This document shows, piece after piece, positions 27,491 to 45,477 of a stretch of DNA of 64,000 nucleotides. The stretch is from Thioalkalivibrio sp. XN279 (lineage in GTDB: Bacteria > Pseudomonadota > Gammaproteobacteria > Steroidobacterales > XN24). Both the position numbers and the translations under genes were made by a program. The stretch lies in the NCBI RefSeq assembly GCF_011089885.1, contig NZ_JAANBD010000028.1, positions 494,389 through 558,388 on the forward strand, read 5' to 3'. The notes under the pieces are model-generated. The model worked only from the letters and a program-made list of their open reading frames with translations. It had not been told where the DNA came from and did no database searches. Within the stretch, counting starts at the first letter, position 1. The number at the start of each line of letters is the position of its first letter.

Positions 27491-27520
27491 TTAGCACTCT
27501 AACCGCTCGAGTGCTAAAAT
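27491..27520 (+). promoter_or_regulatory. CIRCE operator (HrcA site) overlapping the rpoH promoter
   Basis: TTAGCACTC at 27491-27499 and GAGTGCTAA at 27509-27517 are separated by exactly 9 bp. This is a perfect CIRCE element, the binding site of the heat-shock repressor HrcA. TAAAAT at 27515-27520 is a good -10 box overlapping its right arm, so bound HrcA would block initiation. rpoH starts 24 nt further, with GGGAGG at 27532-27537. No hrcA gene is in the window. Confidence 0.88.
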
Positions 27521-27543
27521 TCGGCCGCTATGGGAGGAAATGC

Positions 27544-28431
<888 letters not shown>

Positions 28432-28447
28432 CCCTTCCGGGGCGCGC

Positions 28448-29119
28448 TCAGCCCGTAATCGGCGACAGCCGGATTTCCACCCGCCGGTTCAGTGCCCGAC
28501 CTTGCGCGGTCGTATTGTCCGCGATCGGCTGCGTCAGGCCGCGACCAAAAGCGAGGATGCGCTGGCGATCGATGCCACGGTTGTTCAGGTAAGTCGCCAC
28601 CGTGGCCGCCCGCTGCTCCGAGAGGGTCTGGTTGTAAGCCGCGCTGCCCGTGCTGTCCGTGTGACCCGTGACCTCGACGACTGTCTTGTCGAACTTCAGC
28701 GCCACCAGCGCCACCGAGTCGAGCACGCCGAAGAACTGCGGCTTGAGGTCCGAGCTGTCGGTCTCGAAGGTGATGTTGCCGGGCATGTTGAGCACGATCT
28801 CGTCGCCCACGCGCGTCACACCGACCCCGGTGCCTTCCAGTTGGCGCCGCAGCTCGGCTTCCTGCTGGTCCATGTAGTTGCCCACCGCGCCGCCGGCCAG
28901 CGCGCCGACGCCGGCGCCGATCAGGGCGCGCTTGCGCCGTTCCTTGGAGTCGTCGCCCGTGAGGATGCCCAGCAGCGCCCCGGCCCCGGCGCCGATGGCG
29001 GCGCCCTTGGTGGCGCTCGCGGTCTTCTCCTCGCCGGTGTAGGGGTCGATGGTCTGGCAGCCGGCCACCAGGGCGGCGGCGACGGCGGTGAGCATTAAAC
29101 GCTGCATGCGGGAAGTCAT
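28448..29119 (-). CDS. OmpA-family lipoprotein with glycine-zipper (YiaD-like)
   Basis: The 223-residue protein has a lipoprotein signal with lipobox LVAGC. Gly-rich hydrophobic repeats follow (GAAIGAGAGALLGILTG and ALIGAGVGALAGGAVG), a glycine-zipper that inserts in or crosses the membrane. The C-terminal OmpA peptidoglycan-binding domain shows ITFETDSSDLKP, EVTGHTDSTGS (the diaminopimelate-binding Asp) and LSEQRAATVATYL, RALNRRVEI. It probably tethers the outer membrane to the cell wall. It is transcribed alone towards rpoH. Confidence 0.88.
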   Translation of the reverse strand: MTSRMQRLMLTAVAAALVAGCQTIDPYTGEEKTASATKGAAIGAGAGALLGILTGDDSKERRKRALIGAGVGALAGGAVGNYMDQQEAELRRQLEGTGVGVTRVGDEIVLNMPGNITFETDSSDLKPQFFGVLDSVALVALKFDKTVVEVTGHTDSTGSAAYNQTLSEQRAATVATYLNNRGIDRQRILAFGRGLTQPIADNTTAQGRALNRRVEIRLSPITG

Positions 29120-29239
29120 GATGATTCTCCCTGGTTCCTGTTTTTGCGCTGCCGGGCCGGGTCCCGCCGGAAGCGGCTTGTGTTAGTTTCTCAGACCGTC
29201 GCGCCCGGCGCGCGTTCCGGAATTGCCTGGAGGACACCG

Positions 29240-29707
29240 ATGCGCAGCATCCACCAGTGGCTGGCCGAGTACGGCGAGAGCCACCAGAACCCGGTCAACA
29301 AGCGGATCCACTGGGTCTGCGTGCCGGCCATCGTGCTCAGCGTCATCGGCCTGCTGTGGTCGTTGCCGGTGCCGGAGGCTTTCGGCGCCATCTCGCCGGC
29401 GATGAACTGGGCCGTGCTGTTTGCCATGGCAGCTGTAGTGTACTACTTCATCCTCTCGGTGCCGCTGGGTATCGGCGCCGCAGCAGGGTTGGCGCTGCTG
29501 CTGCTCGCGACGGCCGCGCTGGATCGACTGGCCACCCCGCTGTGGGTGCTCTCGCTGGCGATCTTCGTGGTGGCCTAGATCGGCCAGTTCATCGGCCATC
29601 ACGTCGAGGGCAAGAAACCCTCATTCTTCAAGGACCTGCAGTTCCTGATGATCGGCCCGCTGTGGCTGCTGGCGGCGGCGTACCGCGGCGCCGGGCTGCG
29701 TTACTGA
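29240..29707 (+). pseudogene. Mpo1-like/DUF962 membrane protein interrupted by an in-frame TAG
   Basis: The reading frame starts at ATG 29240 (MRSIHQWLAEYGESHQNPVN) with GGAGGA just upstream. It runs 112 codons to TAG 29576-29578, then continues in the same frame for 42 more codons to TGA 29705-29707. The part after the stop (IGQFIGHHVEGKKPSFFKD) is the conserved second half of the family, with its histidines. Family members usually have Trp at the stop position, so a single TGG-to-TAG change explains it. Mpo1-type proteins are Fe2+-dependent 2-hydroxy fatty acid dioxygenases of membranes. It may be a recent null mutation, a sequencing error or a read-through case. The 3' end overlaps the convergent malic enzyme gene. 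Confidence 0.8.
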
Positions 29708-31026
29708 GTCCCGCCCCGTTCCGCGCACGCGCCTGAGTCCCGCGCCGCCTGCGCGACGGCGCGGCTCACGGCATCGTGCACGCGCGCGTCCAGCGGCTCC
29801 GGCACCAGCTCGTGCTCGCCGGCATGGTCGGCGATGGTCTCGGCGGCTGCGACGAGCATCTGGTCGGTGAAGCGGCGCGCGCCGGCTTCCAGGGCGCCGC
29901 GGAACAGGCCCGGAAAGCCCAGCACGTTGTTGATGCTCTTGCCGTCCGCGGCAAAAGACGCCCCGGCCGCGAGGGCGTCGGTCGGCTCGATCTCGGGGTC
30001 CGGGTTGGACAGCGCCAGGATGACCTGGCCGGGGCGCACCATGGCGGGCTTGAGCAGGCCGCGCACGCCGGTGGTGGCGATGACGATGTCGGCCTCGGCC
30101 ATGACGCGAGCCAGCTCGGCCGGCTCACCGCCCAGCGCGGCGAAGCGCTCCAGCGCCGCGGGGTCCAGGTCGGCGCCGAGGATGCGCGGCGTGCCGCGCG
30201 AGAGCAGCAACCGTGCGATGCCGATGCCCGCGGCGCCCAGGCCCACCTGGCCGACGACGCTCTGGGACAGCCGCTGCCCGGCCTGGCGCCCGGCATTGCG
30301 CACCGCCGCCAGGGCGACCACGGCCGTGCCGTGCTGGTCGTCGTGCAGCACCGGGATGTCGAGCCGGGCGCGCAGCGTATCCTCGACCTCGAAGCACGCC
30401 GGCGCGGCGATGTCTTCGAGCTGGATGGCGCCGAACGAGGGCGCGATGGCCGCCACCACGGCGGCGAGCTTCTGCGGATCCTTCTCGTCCACCAGGATGG
30501 GCACGCCGGACAGCCCGGCCAGCCCCGCCATCAGCGCGGCCTTGCCCTCCATGACCGGCAGCCCCGCCAGCGGGCCGATGTCGCCGAGGCCGAGCACGGC
30601 GGTGCCGTTGGTGACGATGGCCACGGTGCGTGCGATGGCGGTGAACTCGCGCGCCAGCGCCGGCTCGTCGCGGATGGCCAGGCACACGCGTGCCACGCCG
30701 GGCGTGTAGACGTCGCGCAGGATCTGCAGGCTGCCGATGTCGAGCGCGCTGACGGTGCGGATCTTGCCGCCGCGATGCCGGTTGAACACCCGGTCGGAGC
30801 GGCCGAGCAGGCGGGCGGTCGGCAGGGCGTCGATGCGCTGCTGCAGCCGCGGCCCCGCGCTGGCCTCCATCTCCAGCGTGATCTCCCACACCGTGCGGTC
30901 CTGGTCGCGGCGCACCGCGGCGAGGTGCTCCACCACCAGGCCCTCCTCGCCGATCACGGCCAGGATGCTCGCCAGGCTGCCCGGGCGGCGCTCGGATTCG
31001 ACCAGCAGGATCTCGGGTATCTTCAT
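29701..31026 (-). CDS. NAD(P)-dependent malic enzyme with N-terminal ACT-like domain
   Basis: The enzyme oxidatively decarboxylates malate to pyruvate. The 441-residue protein starts with an ACT-like regulatory domain of about 80 residues (IPEILLVESERRPGSLASIL). The malic domain follows with VYTPGVARVCLAI (catalytic Tyr), MEGKAALM (catalytic Lys), the metal-binding LEDIAAPACFEVE, and HDDQHGTAVVALAA. The NAD domain carries GLGAAGIGIARLLL and LALSNPDPEIEP. The start ATG 31026 lies 7 nt after a TATAAT box, which suggests a leaderless mRNA; an in-frame ATG at 31035 overlaps the box. It is divergent from the acyl-CoA dehydrogenase gene. Confidence 0.88.
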   Translation of the reverse strand: MKIPEILLVESERRPGSLASILAVIGEEGLVVEHLAAVRRDQDRTVWEITLEMEASAGPRLQQRIDALPTARLLGRSDRVFNRHRGGKIRTVSALDIGSLQILRDVYTPGVARVCLAIRDEPALAREFTAIARTVAIVTNGTAVLGLGDIGPLAGLPVMEGKAALMAGLAGLSGVPILVDEKDPQKLAAVVAAIAPSFGAIQLEDIAAPACFEVEDTLRARLDIPVLHDDQHGTAVVALAAVRNAGRQAGQRLSQSVVGQVGLGAAGIGIARLLLSRGTPRILGADLDPAALERFAALGGEPAELARVMAEADIVIATTGVRGLLKPAMVRPGQVILALSNPDPEIEPTDALAAGASFAADGKSINNVLGFPGLFRGALEAGARRFTDQMLVAAAETIADHAGEHELVPEPLDARVHDAVSRAVAQAARDSGACAERGGTQ

Positions 31027-31033
31027 GGCGCGC

Positions 31034-31039
31034 ATTATA
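31034..31039 (-). promoter_or_regulatory. Consensus -10 box (TATAAT) just before the malic enzyme start
   Basis: A perfect TATAAT on the reverse strand ends 7 nt before the ATG at 31026, which places the expected transcription start at or next to the start codon. No -35 box is evident and no Shine-Dalgarno is seen, consistent with a leaderless transcript. Confidence 0.45.
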
Positions 31040-31071
31040 GAATGGGCGCCTGCCAGCCCGGAGATTCCAGC

Positions 31072-32218
31072 GTGAGTGCCGTCAATCCCCTCGACTTCTA
31101 CGACGTCCGCAGCCTGCTCAGCGAGGACGAGCAGATGGTGAAGGACACCGTCGCGCGCTTCACCGACGAGAAGGTGCTGCCGATCATCCGCGAGTGCTTC
31201 GAGGAGCACCGCTTCCCGGCCGAGCTGGTGCCGGAGATTGCTGCGCTCGGCCTGCTCGGCTCGTCGCTGGAGGGCTACGGCTGTGCCGGCCTGAACGGCG
31301 TCTCCTACGGTCTCATCTGCCAGGAGCTGGAGCGCGGCGACTCGGGCATCCGCAGCTTCGTCTCGGTGCAGTCCAGCCTCGTCATGTGGCCGATCCACGC
31401 CTACGGCAGCGAGGAGCAGAAACAGCGCTGGCTGCCGGCGCTCGCCGCCGGCGAGGCCATCGGCTGCTTCGGCCTCACCGAGCCGCACGGGGGCTCCGAC
31501 CCCGGCAACATGAAGACGCACGCGAAGCGCGACGGCGGCGACTGGGTGATCAACGGCGCCAAGATGTGGATCACCAACGGCAGCGTCGCCGATGTCGCCG
31601 TGGTGTGGGCCATGACCGAGGACGGCCTGCGCGGCTTCCTGGTGGAAAAAGGCACGCCCGGCTTCGACGCCCCCGAGATCCATCGCAAGTTCTCGCTGCG
31701 CGCCTCGGTGACCTCCTCGCTGTTCTTCGACAATGTGCGCGTGCCGCAGGAGAACATGCTGCCCGGCGTGGTCGGCCTGAAGGGCCCGCTGAACTGCCTC
31801 ACCCAGGCGCGCTACGGCATCACCTGGGGCGCCATCGGCGCCGCCCAGGCCTGCCTGCGCGAGTCCATCGACTACGCCAACGACCGCGAGCTGTTCAACC
31901 GCCCCGTCTCACACACCCAGACCGTGCAGCGCCGCCTCGCCGACATGGCGCGGCGCATCACCACCGCGCAGCTGCTGTCGCTGCAGCTCGGCCGCCTCAA
32001 GGACGCGGGCGCGATGAAGCCGGCGCAGGTGTCGCTGGCGAAATGGAACAACGTGCGCATGGCGCTGGACATCGCGCGGGACGCGCGCGACATCCTCGGC
32101 GGCGCCGGCATCAGCGCCGAGTACTGTCCCATCCGCCACATGCTGAACCTCGAGAGCGTCATCACCTACGAGGGCACGGAAACCATCCACGAGCTCGTGG
32201 TCGGGCGGGAGCTGACGG

Positions 32219-32235
<17 letters not shown>
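31072..32235 (+). CDS. gcdH: Acyl-CoA dehydrogenase, glutaryl-CoA dehydrogenase type
   Basis: The 387-residue flavoprotein has the acyl-CoA dehydrogenase fold: VQSSLVMWPIHAYGSEEQK, CFGLTEPHGGSDPGNM (FAD/substrate), WITNG, and the catalytic base region ITYEGTETIHELVVGRELTG. The wording SVQSSLVM and the C-terminal EGT..IH..V.GR..TG.NAF are closest to glutaryl-CoA dehydrogenase, which makes crotonyl-CoA in lysine and aromatic degradation. A related specificity cannot be excluded. The start is GTG 31072 with GGAG 10 nt upstream. The next gene begins inside its last codons. Confidence 0.75.
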
Positions 32236-34501
<2,266 letters not shown>

Positions 34502-34530
34502 AGACCGACCGCGCGGGCATCGGCGGCGCG

Positions 34531-34552
34531 CCGGGGGTAAACTCCGGTTTTT
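34531..34552 (+). terminator. Rho-independent terminator after the E1 gene
   Basis: A 6-bp stem (34531-34536 with 34542-34547, one G-T pair) and a 5-nt loop are followed by five T. It ends 22 nt before the next start codon. Confidence 0.6.
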
Positions 34553-34573
34553 GAGCACTTCGACGGCCACGAC

Positions 34574-34975
34574 ATGCAGGCAACCGCAGACCTTCCCCGG
34601 CTCACCCTTTCCGGCATCTCGCAGGTCTCCATGCGTGCCCGCGACCTCGACCGGGCCATCGAGTTCTACCATCACACGCTCGGCCTCGAGCTGCTGTCGC
34701 GCCACGAGGGCATGGCCTTCGTGCTGGCCGGCTCGGTGCGCATCATGCTGGCCGTGCCGTCCGCGCCGGAGTTCGATCATCCGGGCTCCATCCTGTACTT
34801 CGACTGCACGGACATCGACAGCGAGTTCGCCGCGTTGCAGGCGCTCGGCGTGGACGTGCTGCGCGAACCTTTCGTCGCGCACCGCGAGGACGAGCACGAG
34901 TTCTGGCTGGCGTTCTTCCGCGACAGCGAGGGCAACACGCTCGGCCTCACGCAATGGCGTCGCGGGCCGCGCTGA
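34574..34975 (+). CDS. VOC (glyoxalase/bleomycin-resistance fold) protein
   Basis: The 133-residue protein is a single vicinal-oxygen-chelate domain: ISQVSMRARDLDRAIEFYHH at the N-terminus, HPGSILYFDCTDID in the middle, and EFWLAFFRDSEGNTLGLTQW at the end. Candidate metal ligands are a first-strand residue, the His in the HPG loop and the late Glu, but the set is incomplete to the eye. These proteins are often isomerases, dioxygenases or lyases; the substrate is unknown. It is followed by the two-component system after 24 nt. Confidence 0.75.
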   Translation: MQATADLPRLTLSGISQVSMRARDLDRAIEFYHHTLGLELLSRHEGMAFVLAGSVRIMLAVPSAPEFDHPGSILYFDCTDIDSEFAALQALGVDVLREPFVAHREDEHEFWLAFFRDSEGNTLGLTQWRRGPR

Positions 34976-34999
34976 GGCCGCCGCAGGAAACCTGGACGG

Positions 35000-35704
35000 G
35001 TGAGCCGGCATATCGCGATCGTCGAGGACGAGGCGGCCATCCGCGAGAACTACGCGGATGCCTTCCGGCGTGAAGGCTACCGCGTCAGCACCCATGCCGG
35101 GCGCCGCGAGGCGCTCGACGCCTTCGGCGCGCGCCTGCCGGACCTGGTGCTGATCGACGTCAGCCTGGGCGACGAACCTGAAGGCGGCTTCGAGCTGTGC
35201 CGTGAGCTGCGTGCCCGCGCCCCGCGCCTGCCGCTGATCTTCCTCACCGCGCGCGACAGCGACTTCGACGCCGTGTCGGGGCTGCGGCTCGGGGCCGACG
35301 ATTACCTCACCAAGGACATCAGCCTGCCGCACCTGCTGGCCCGCGTTGCGGCGCTGTTCCGGCGGCTGGACGTGCTGGGCGACCCGGCCGGCGGCCAGGA
35401 CGGGCTGGTGCGCCGTGGCAGTCTGGAGCTGGACACCGACCGGCTCGAGGCTCGCTGGAACGGCCACGACCCCGGCCTGACACTGACGGAGTTCTGGATC
35501 GTGCACGCCCTCGCGCGCCATCCCGGCCACGTGAAGAACCGCCAGCAACTGATGGACGCCGCCCGGGTGGTGCTGGACGACGCCACCATCACGTCTCATG
35601 TGAAACGTATCCGGCGCAAGTTCGCTGCAATCGACGCAGGCTTCGACGCCATCCAGACGGTTTACGGCCTGGGCTATCGCTGGCGCGACGGCGCCGCGTC
35701 ATGA
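35000..35704 (+). CDS. pdsR: Response regulator of the proteobacterial dedicated-sortase type (PdsR-like)
   Basis: The 234-residue OmpR/PhoB-type regulator has a receiver domain with the DEAA acidic pair, phospho-acceptor Asp in LVLIDVSLGDEPEGG, and Lys in YLTKDISLPHLLARV. A winged-helix domain follows (LTLTEFWIVHALARHPGHVK, TITSHVKRIRRKF, VYGLGYRW). The KDISLPHLLAR wording and the partner kinase fit the regulator that accompanies dedicated sortases in marine proteobacteria. No sortase or its target is in this window. The start is GTG 35000. It overlaps the kinase by 4 nt. Confidence 0.7.
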   Translation: MSRHIAIVEDEAAIRENYADAFRREGYRVSTHAGRREALDAFGARLPDLVLIDVSLGDEPEGGFELCRELRARAPRLPLIFLTARDSDFDAVSGLRLGADDYLTKDISLPHLLARVAALFRRLDVLGDPAGGQDGLVRRGSLELDTDRLEARWNGHDPGLTLTEFWIVHALARHPGHVKNRQQLMDAARVVLDDATITSHVKRIRRKFAAIDAGFDAIQTVYGLGYRWRDGAAS

Positions 35705-37647
35705 GGCTGGCGGGCCAGCTGTTGCTGGTCGGCTCCTTCACGCTGCTGTTGCCCTGGGCGGGTTGCCAGTACGCCCGCGAGGTCGAGTCTGCGCTGCGCA
35801 GCGGCGAAGCCGAAGCGGTGGCGGCGACAGCACGGCTGCTGGGCGCAGCGCTGGCGCCCGCCACGCGCGACATCGCGCCGGACCCGCAACGCTGGGCGCC
35901 GCGGCGGACGGACGACGCCGACCTCTACGTCCATCCCCTGGCGTCGGCGCCGACGCTGGACGGGTTCGTCGAGGACTGGCGCCCGCCGGGCGAGCTCGTC
36001 GAGGCCGTCGGCGGGCTGCGACTGGCGGTGGGCAGGCATGGCCAGTTCACCTACGTTTTCGCGGCGACGCGAGGCTCGCGGCCGCCGCAGCGCCTGTTGC
36101 TGCACGGCCTCGACAGCGTGCTGGAATTCCCGCTGGATGCGCCGGGCAGCGTGCTGCCGCGCGCGCTCAGCGGCGCGGCCGACCCACGCAGCCGTGGCGC
36201 GTGGCAAGCGACCAGCGACGGCTGGCAGCTGGAGGCGCGCGTGCCCTCGAGCCTGTTGCAAGGTCGCCTCGGGCTCCGTGTCCTGGGGCCCGACGGCGCG
36301 GTGCTCGCGCAGACCTTCGTCGGCCGGCCCGGCTGGCTGACCGGGCCCGCGCCCGCGGCGCAGGCCGTGCTCGACGACCTGGCGCCGCCGGGCTCGCGCG
36401 CCTACCTGGCTGATCGCGCCGGCTTCATCCTGGCGCAGCATGCCGCGGGACCGCCGGAAGGCGGCGGAGGCCGCGACGGCTGGATGGAGCGCATCTTCCG
36501 CCTGGCGCTGGGCGCGGAACTCGAAGTCGACCGGCTGCCGGCCGCGCGGCCGGGGCAGCTCGCCGGACGGCACATCGAGCTGGCTGCGCTCGGCGCAGTC
36601 GACGCCCGCAGCTATATCCGCGACGGGCGGCGCCTGCTCGCCGCGGCCGCGCCGGTCGGCGGCGGTGCGCAACCTGCATTGCTGGTGGCGGTGGAACGGG
36701 ACACTGCCGAGATTCTGGCCCTGACCCGTGAGCCGACGCGCCGGCTGTTCGCCGCCAGCCTGCTCGCCAGTTTCGGCGCGGCGCTGCTGCTGGTCGGCTA
36801 TGCGGCGTGGCTGTCGTGGCGCATCCGGCGCCTGCGCGACGCCGCCGGCCGCGCGGTGGGCCGGCGCGGCGAAGTCGTGGCCGCGCTGCCGGGCACTGCG
36901 GCGCCGGACGAGCTGGGCGACCTGGCGCGCCAGCTGGACGGCCTGCTCGGCAAGGTGCGCGACCACAACCTCTACCTGCAGGGCCTGGGCGGTCGCCTGG
37001 CGCACGAGTTGCGCACGCCGCTCGCCGTGGTACGGACCTCGCTGGACAATCTCGAGGCGGAGCCGGGCGCGCCCGGGCCCTGGCTCGGCCGCGCCCGCGA
37101 GGGCGTGGAGCGCATGAGCATGCTGGTCAACGCGCTGGCCGCGGCCCGCCAGATGGAACGCGCCATCGCCGCAGCGGAAACCGAGCCCTTCGACCTGGCG
37201 GCGCAAGTGGAGGACATGACCGGGGCCTATCGCGAGCTGCACCCGGCGCTGGCGTTCGCGTTCGAGCGACCGGCGGGCGCCTGCCTGATCGATGGCGCGC
37301 CCGAGCTGGTCGCCCAGGCGCTCGACAAGCTGGTCGACAATGCGGCGGACTTCGCCCCCGCGGGATCCACCATCCGGCTGGCGCTGGAGCGCCGCGGCTC
37401 GGCCTGGCGCCTGTCCGTGAGCAACACCGGCAGTCGTCTCCCGCCCGGGTCGCCGGCACAGCTGTTCCAGTCGCTGGTGTCGCTGCGTACCGGCGACCGT
37501 GCGCCGCACCTGGGTCTCGGGCTCTACATCGTCCGCCTGGTGGCCGAGCGCCATGGCGGCCGCGCCGGCGCGATGAACCTGCCGCAGGACGCCGGCGCCT
37601 GTTTCTACATGGATTTTCCGGCCCCGGCCCCGGGCGGGAGCGGCTGA
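35701..37647 (+). CDS. pdsS: Sensor histidine kinase of the dedicated-sortase type (PdsS-like) with CBM9-like sensor
   Basis: The 648-residue kinase has an N-terminal membrane helix and a long periplasmic region. Residues about 74-200 begin LYVHPLASAPTLDGFVEDW and read like a carbohydrate-binding CBM9-type beta sandwich. A second helix lies near 350 (LFAASLLASFGAALLLVGYAA), then a HAMP-like stretch and the kinase core with phospho-acceptor H435 (RLAHELRTPLAVV). The ATP-binding domain shows LDKLVDNAADFAP and HLGLGLYIVRLVAERHGG. It overlaps pdsR by 4 nt (ATGA). A sugar or glycan signal is inferred from the CBM9-like region only. Confidence 0.72.
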   Translation: MRLAGQLLLVGSFTLLLPWAGCQYAREVESALRSGEAEAVAATARLLGAALAPATRDIAPDPQRWAPRRTDDADLYVHPLASAPTLDGFVEDWRPPGELVEAVGGLRLAVGRHGQFTYVFAATRGSRPPQRLLLHGLDSVLEFPLDAPGSVLPRALSGAADPRSRGAWQATSDGWQLEARVPSSLLQGRLGLRVLGPDGAVLAQTFVGRPGWLTGPAPAAQAVLDDLAPPGSRAYLADRAGFILAQHAAGPPEGGGGRDGWMERIFRLALGAELEVDRLPAARPGQLAGRHIELAALGAVDARSYIRDGRRLLAAAAPVGGGAQPALLVAVERDTAEILALTREPTRRLFAASLLASFGAALLLVGYAAWLSWRIRRLRDAAGRAVGRRGEVVAALPGTAAPDELGDLARQLDGLLGKVRDHNLYLQGLGGRLAHELRTPLAVVRTSLDNLEAEPGAPGPWLGRAREGVERMSMLVNALAAARQMERAIAAAETEPFDLAAQVEDMTGAYRELHPALAFAFERPAGACLIDGAPELVAQALDKLVDNAADFAPAGSTIRLALERRGSAWRLSVSNTGSRLPPGSPAQLFQSLVSLRTGDRAPHLGLGLYIVRLVAERHGGRAGAMNLPQDAGACFYMDFPAPAPGGSG

Positions 37648-37739
37648 ACAGCGGGCCGCCGGATGCGGGCGACCACGTATGCGCGGCGACCGCCGGCGGG
37701 CTATAGTGGGCGCACCAGCCAGTACCCGGAGCGTCCATC

Positions 37740-38120
37740 ATGAACCGCGCTTTCCTGTACCTCTGCGGCGTGCTTTACCTCGGCTACGGGCTCTGGGTCC
37801 TGCTCTCTCCGACCACCAGCCTGGCTTACCTCGGCGTGGACCTGTCCGCCGTGAATGCCATGTCCGACCTGCACGGCAGCCACGGTGGCCTGAACGTGGC
37901 GGTGGGACTGTTCCTGCTCTGGTCCGCCGGTAACCAGGACTGGTTCCGCTACGGGCTGTGGCTGGTATTCCTGATGAACCTCGGCTACCTCGGCGGGCGA
38001 CTGGTGGCGCTCGCCTCCGACGGCATGCCCACCGGCATCGTGCCGCTGGTGATGCTCATGGAAGCCGCGTTCGTCGTGGTCGCCTTCCTGTTCGCCCGGC
38101 GCACCAGCCCATCCACCTGA
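37740..38120 (+). CDS. DUF4345 small membrane protein
   Basis: The 126-residue protein has four predicted membrane helices (for example FLYLCGVLYLGYGLWVLLS, GGLNVAVGLFLLWSAG, LWLVFLMNLGYLGGRLVALA, IVPLVMLMEAAFVVVAFLF). The loop SDLHGSHGG between helices one and two is the DUF4345 hallmark. GGAG precedes the start. Function is unknown. A TATAGT box at 37702-37707 may be a -10 element but has no clear -35. Confidence 0.7.
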   Translation: MNRAFLYLCGVLYLGYGLWVLLSPTTSLAYLGVDLSAVNAMSDLHGSHGGLNVAVGLFLLWSAGNQDWFRYGLWLVFLMNLGYLGGRLVALASDGMPTGIVPLVMLMEAAFVVVAFLFARRTSPST

Positions 38121-38157
38121 GCCCGGCGTCCCGACCAGGCACGCAGGGGCGCACGAG

Positions 38158-44733
<6,576 letters not shown>

Positions 44734-44874
44734 GCTTCCCTCCGGCGCTAGGCCGACCCCTTGCGGGCTGCCCTGGGTTAAGAACTCCGGTGCCGTGCCG
44801 GCCCGGCTCTTGCAAGTGCCTGTTTTCGCTCAGGCGCTCATGCGACTGCGGTTTTTGTGCGCAGTGCAACACAG

Positions 44875-44905
44875 AATATAAAACAGACCGCGTGCCGCAC
44901 GTCAA
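44875..44905 (-). promoter_or_regulatory. Candidate promoter of gltBD
   Basis: On the reverse strand, TTGACG (44900-44905) and TATATT (44875-44880) are 19 bp apart. This places transcription start about 135 nt before gltB. The -35 box overlaps the stop codon of the upstream lipoprotein gene. The long AT-poor leader has no recognised riboswitch. Confidence 0.45.
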
Positions 44906-45396
44906 ATACCGCCGGCCGCTTCGCGCCCCCAGCGCGCCCGGGTCACCTGCCAGCCATCGCCCTCGTCACGCAGCGACAGCTCGAGCAGAAAGGCGTCGGC
45001 CGACACCCCGGCCGGCCCGAGGCCCGCAGTGAGAATGTCGAGCCTGACCCGCGCCAGTTGCGGCGAAAGAAGCTCGATCTCCCGCACGCTGACGATGAGC
45101 TCCAGCCGCGGATAGCGCATCAGCAATCCCCGAATAGTGAGCACCATGCGCGTACGGTCGCGCCCGGAAGCATCGGCGTAGTCGCGCGCCACCAGCGCGG
45201 CGAGTACGGCGTGCTCCCCCGCCTCCGCCGCTTCCTCGGCCGCCGCGATTGCCGCCCGGAGGCGACCCTCGGGATCGGGCGCGGGTCCGCCGCAGGCCGT
45301 CATCGCCAGCGCCGCCAGCAGCAGCGCCGCCCGCGCTGCCAGGCCCATGGCTCGCGACCCTGCCCCGGGCCGGCTGTTCATACGCTCGTGCTGCAT
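44902..45396 (-). CDS. Small lipoprotein, NTF2-like
   Basis: The 164-residue protein has a lipoprotein signal with lipobox MTAC (AALLLAALAMTACGG). The mature part begins with an Ala/Glu-rich helix (LRAAIAAAEEAAEAGEHAVL), then VARDYADASGRDRTRMVLTIRGLLMRYPRLELIVSV and a beta strand run ending GDGWQVTRARWGREA. This order of helices then curved sheet suggests a SnoaL/NTF2-like fold, which I infer rather than recognise firmly. Three ATGs at 45396, 45381 and 45348 are possible starts. The function is unknown. Confidence 0.55.
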   Translation of the reverse strand: MQHERMNSRPGAGSRAMGLAARAALLLAALAMTACGGPAPDPEGRLRAAIAAAEEAAEAGEHAVLAALVARDYADASGRDRTRMVLTIRGLLMRYPRLELIVSVREIELLSPQLARVRLDILTAGLGPAGVSADAFLLELSLRDEGDGWQVTRARWGREAAGGI

Positions 45397-45477
45397 CGTC
45401 GCTCGCGCCTTGCACCCCTGTCCGGCATCCAGCGTAAACTGGGCGCGCAGCCCGCGAAAGCAGGAGGACCCCGACCC

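Noticed and set aside
29576-29578. TAG as programmed recoding (pyrrolysine or selenocysteine)
   Set aside because: Selenocysteine uses TGA, and the family has Trp here, not a special residue. A point mutation or sequencing error is simpler.
29776-31071. N-terminal extension of the acyl-CoA dehydrogenase frame
   Set aside because: It is antisense to malic enzyme; the family start is at GTG 31072.
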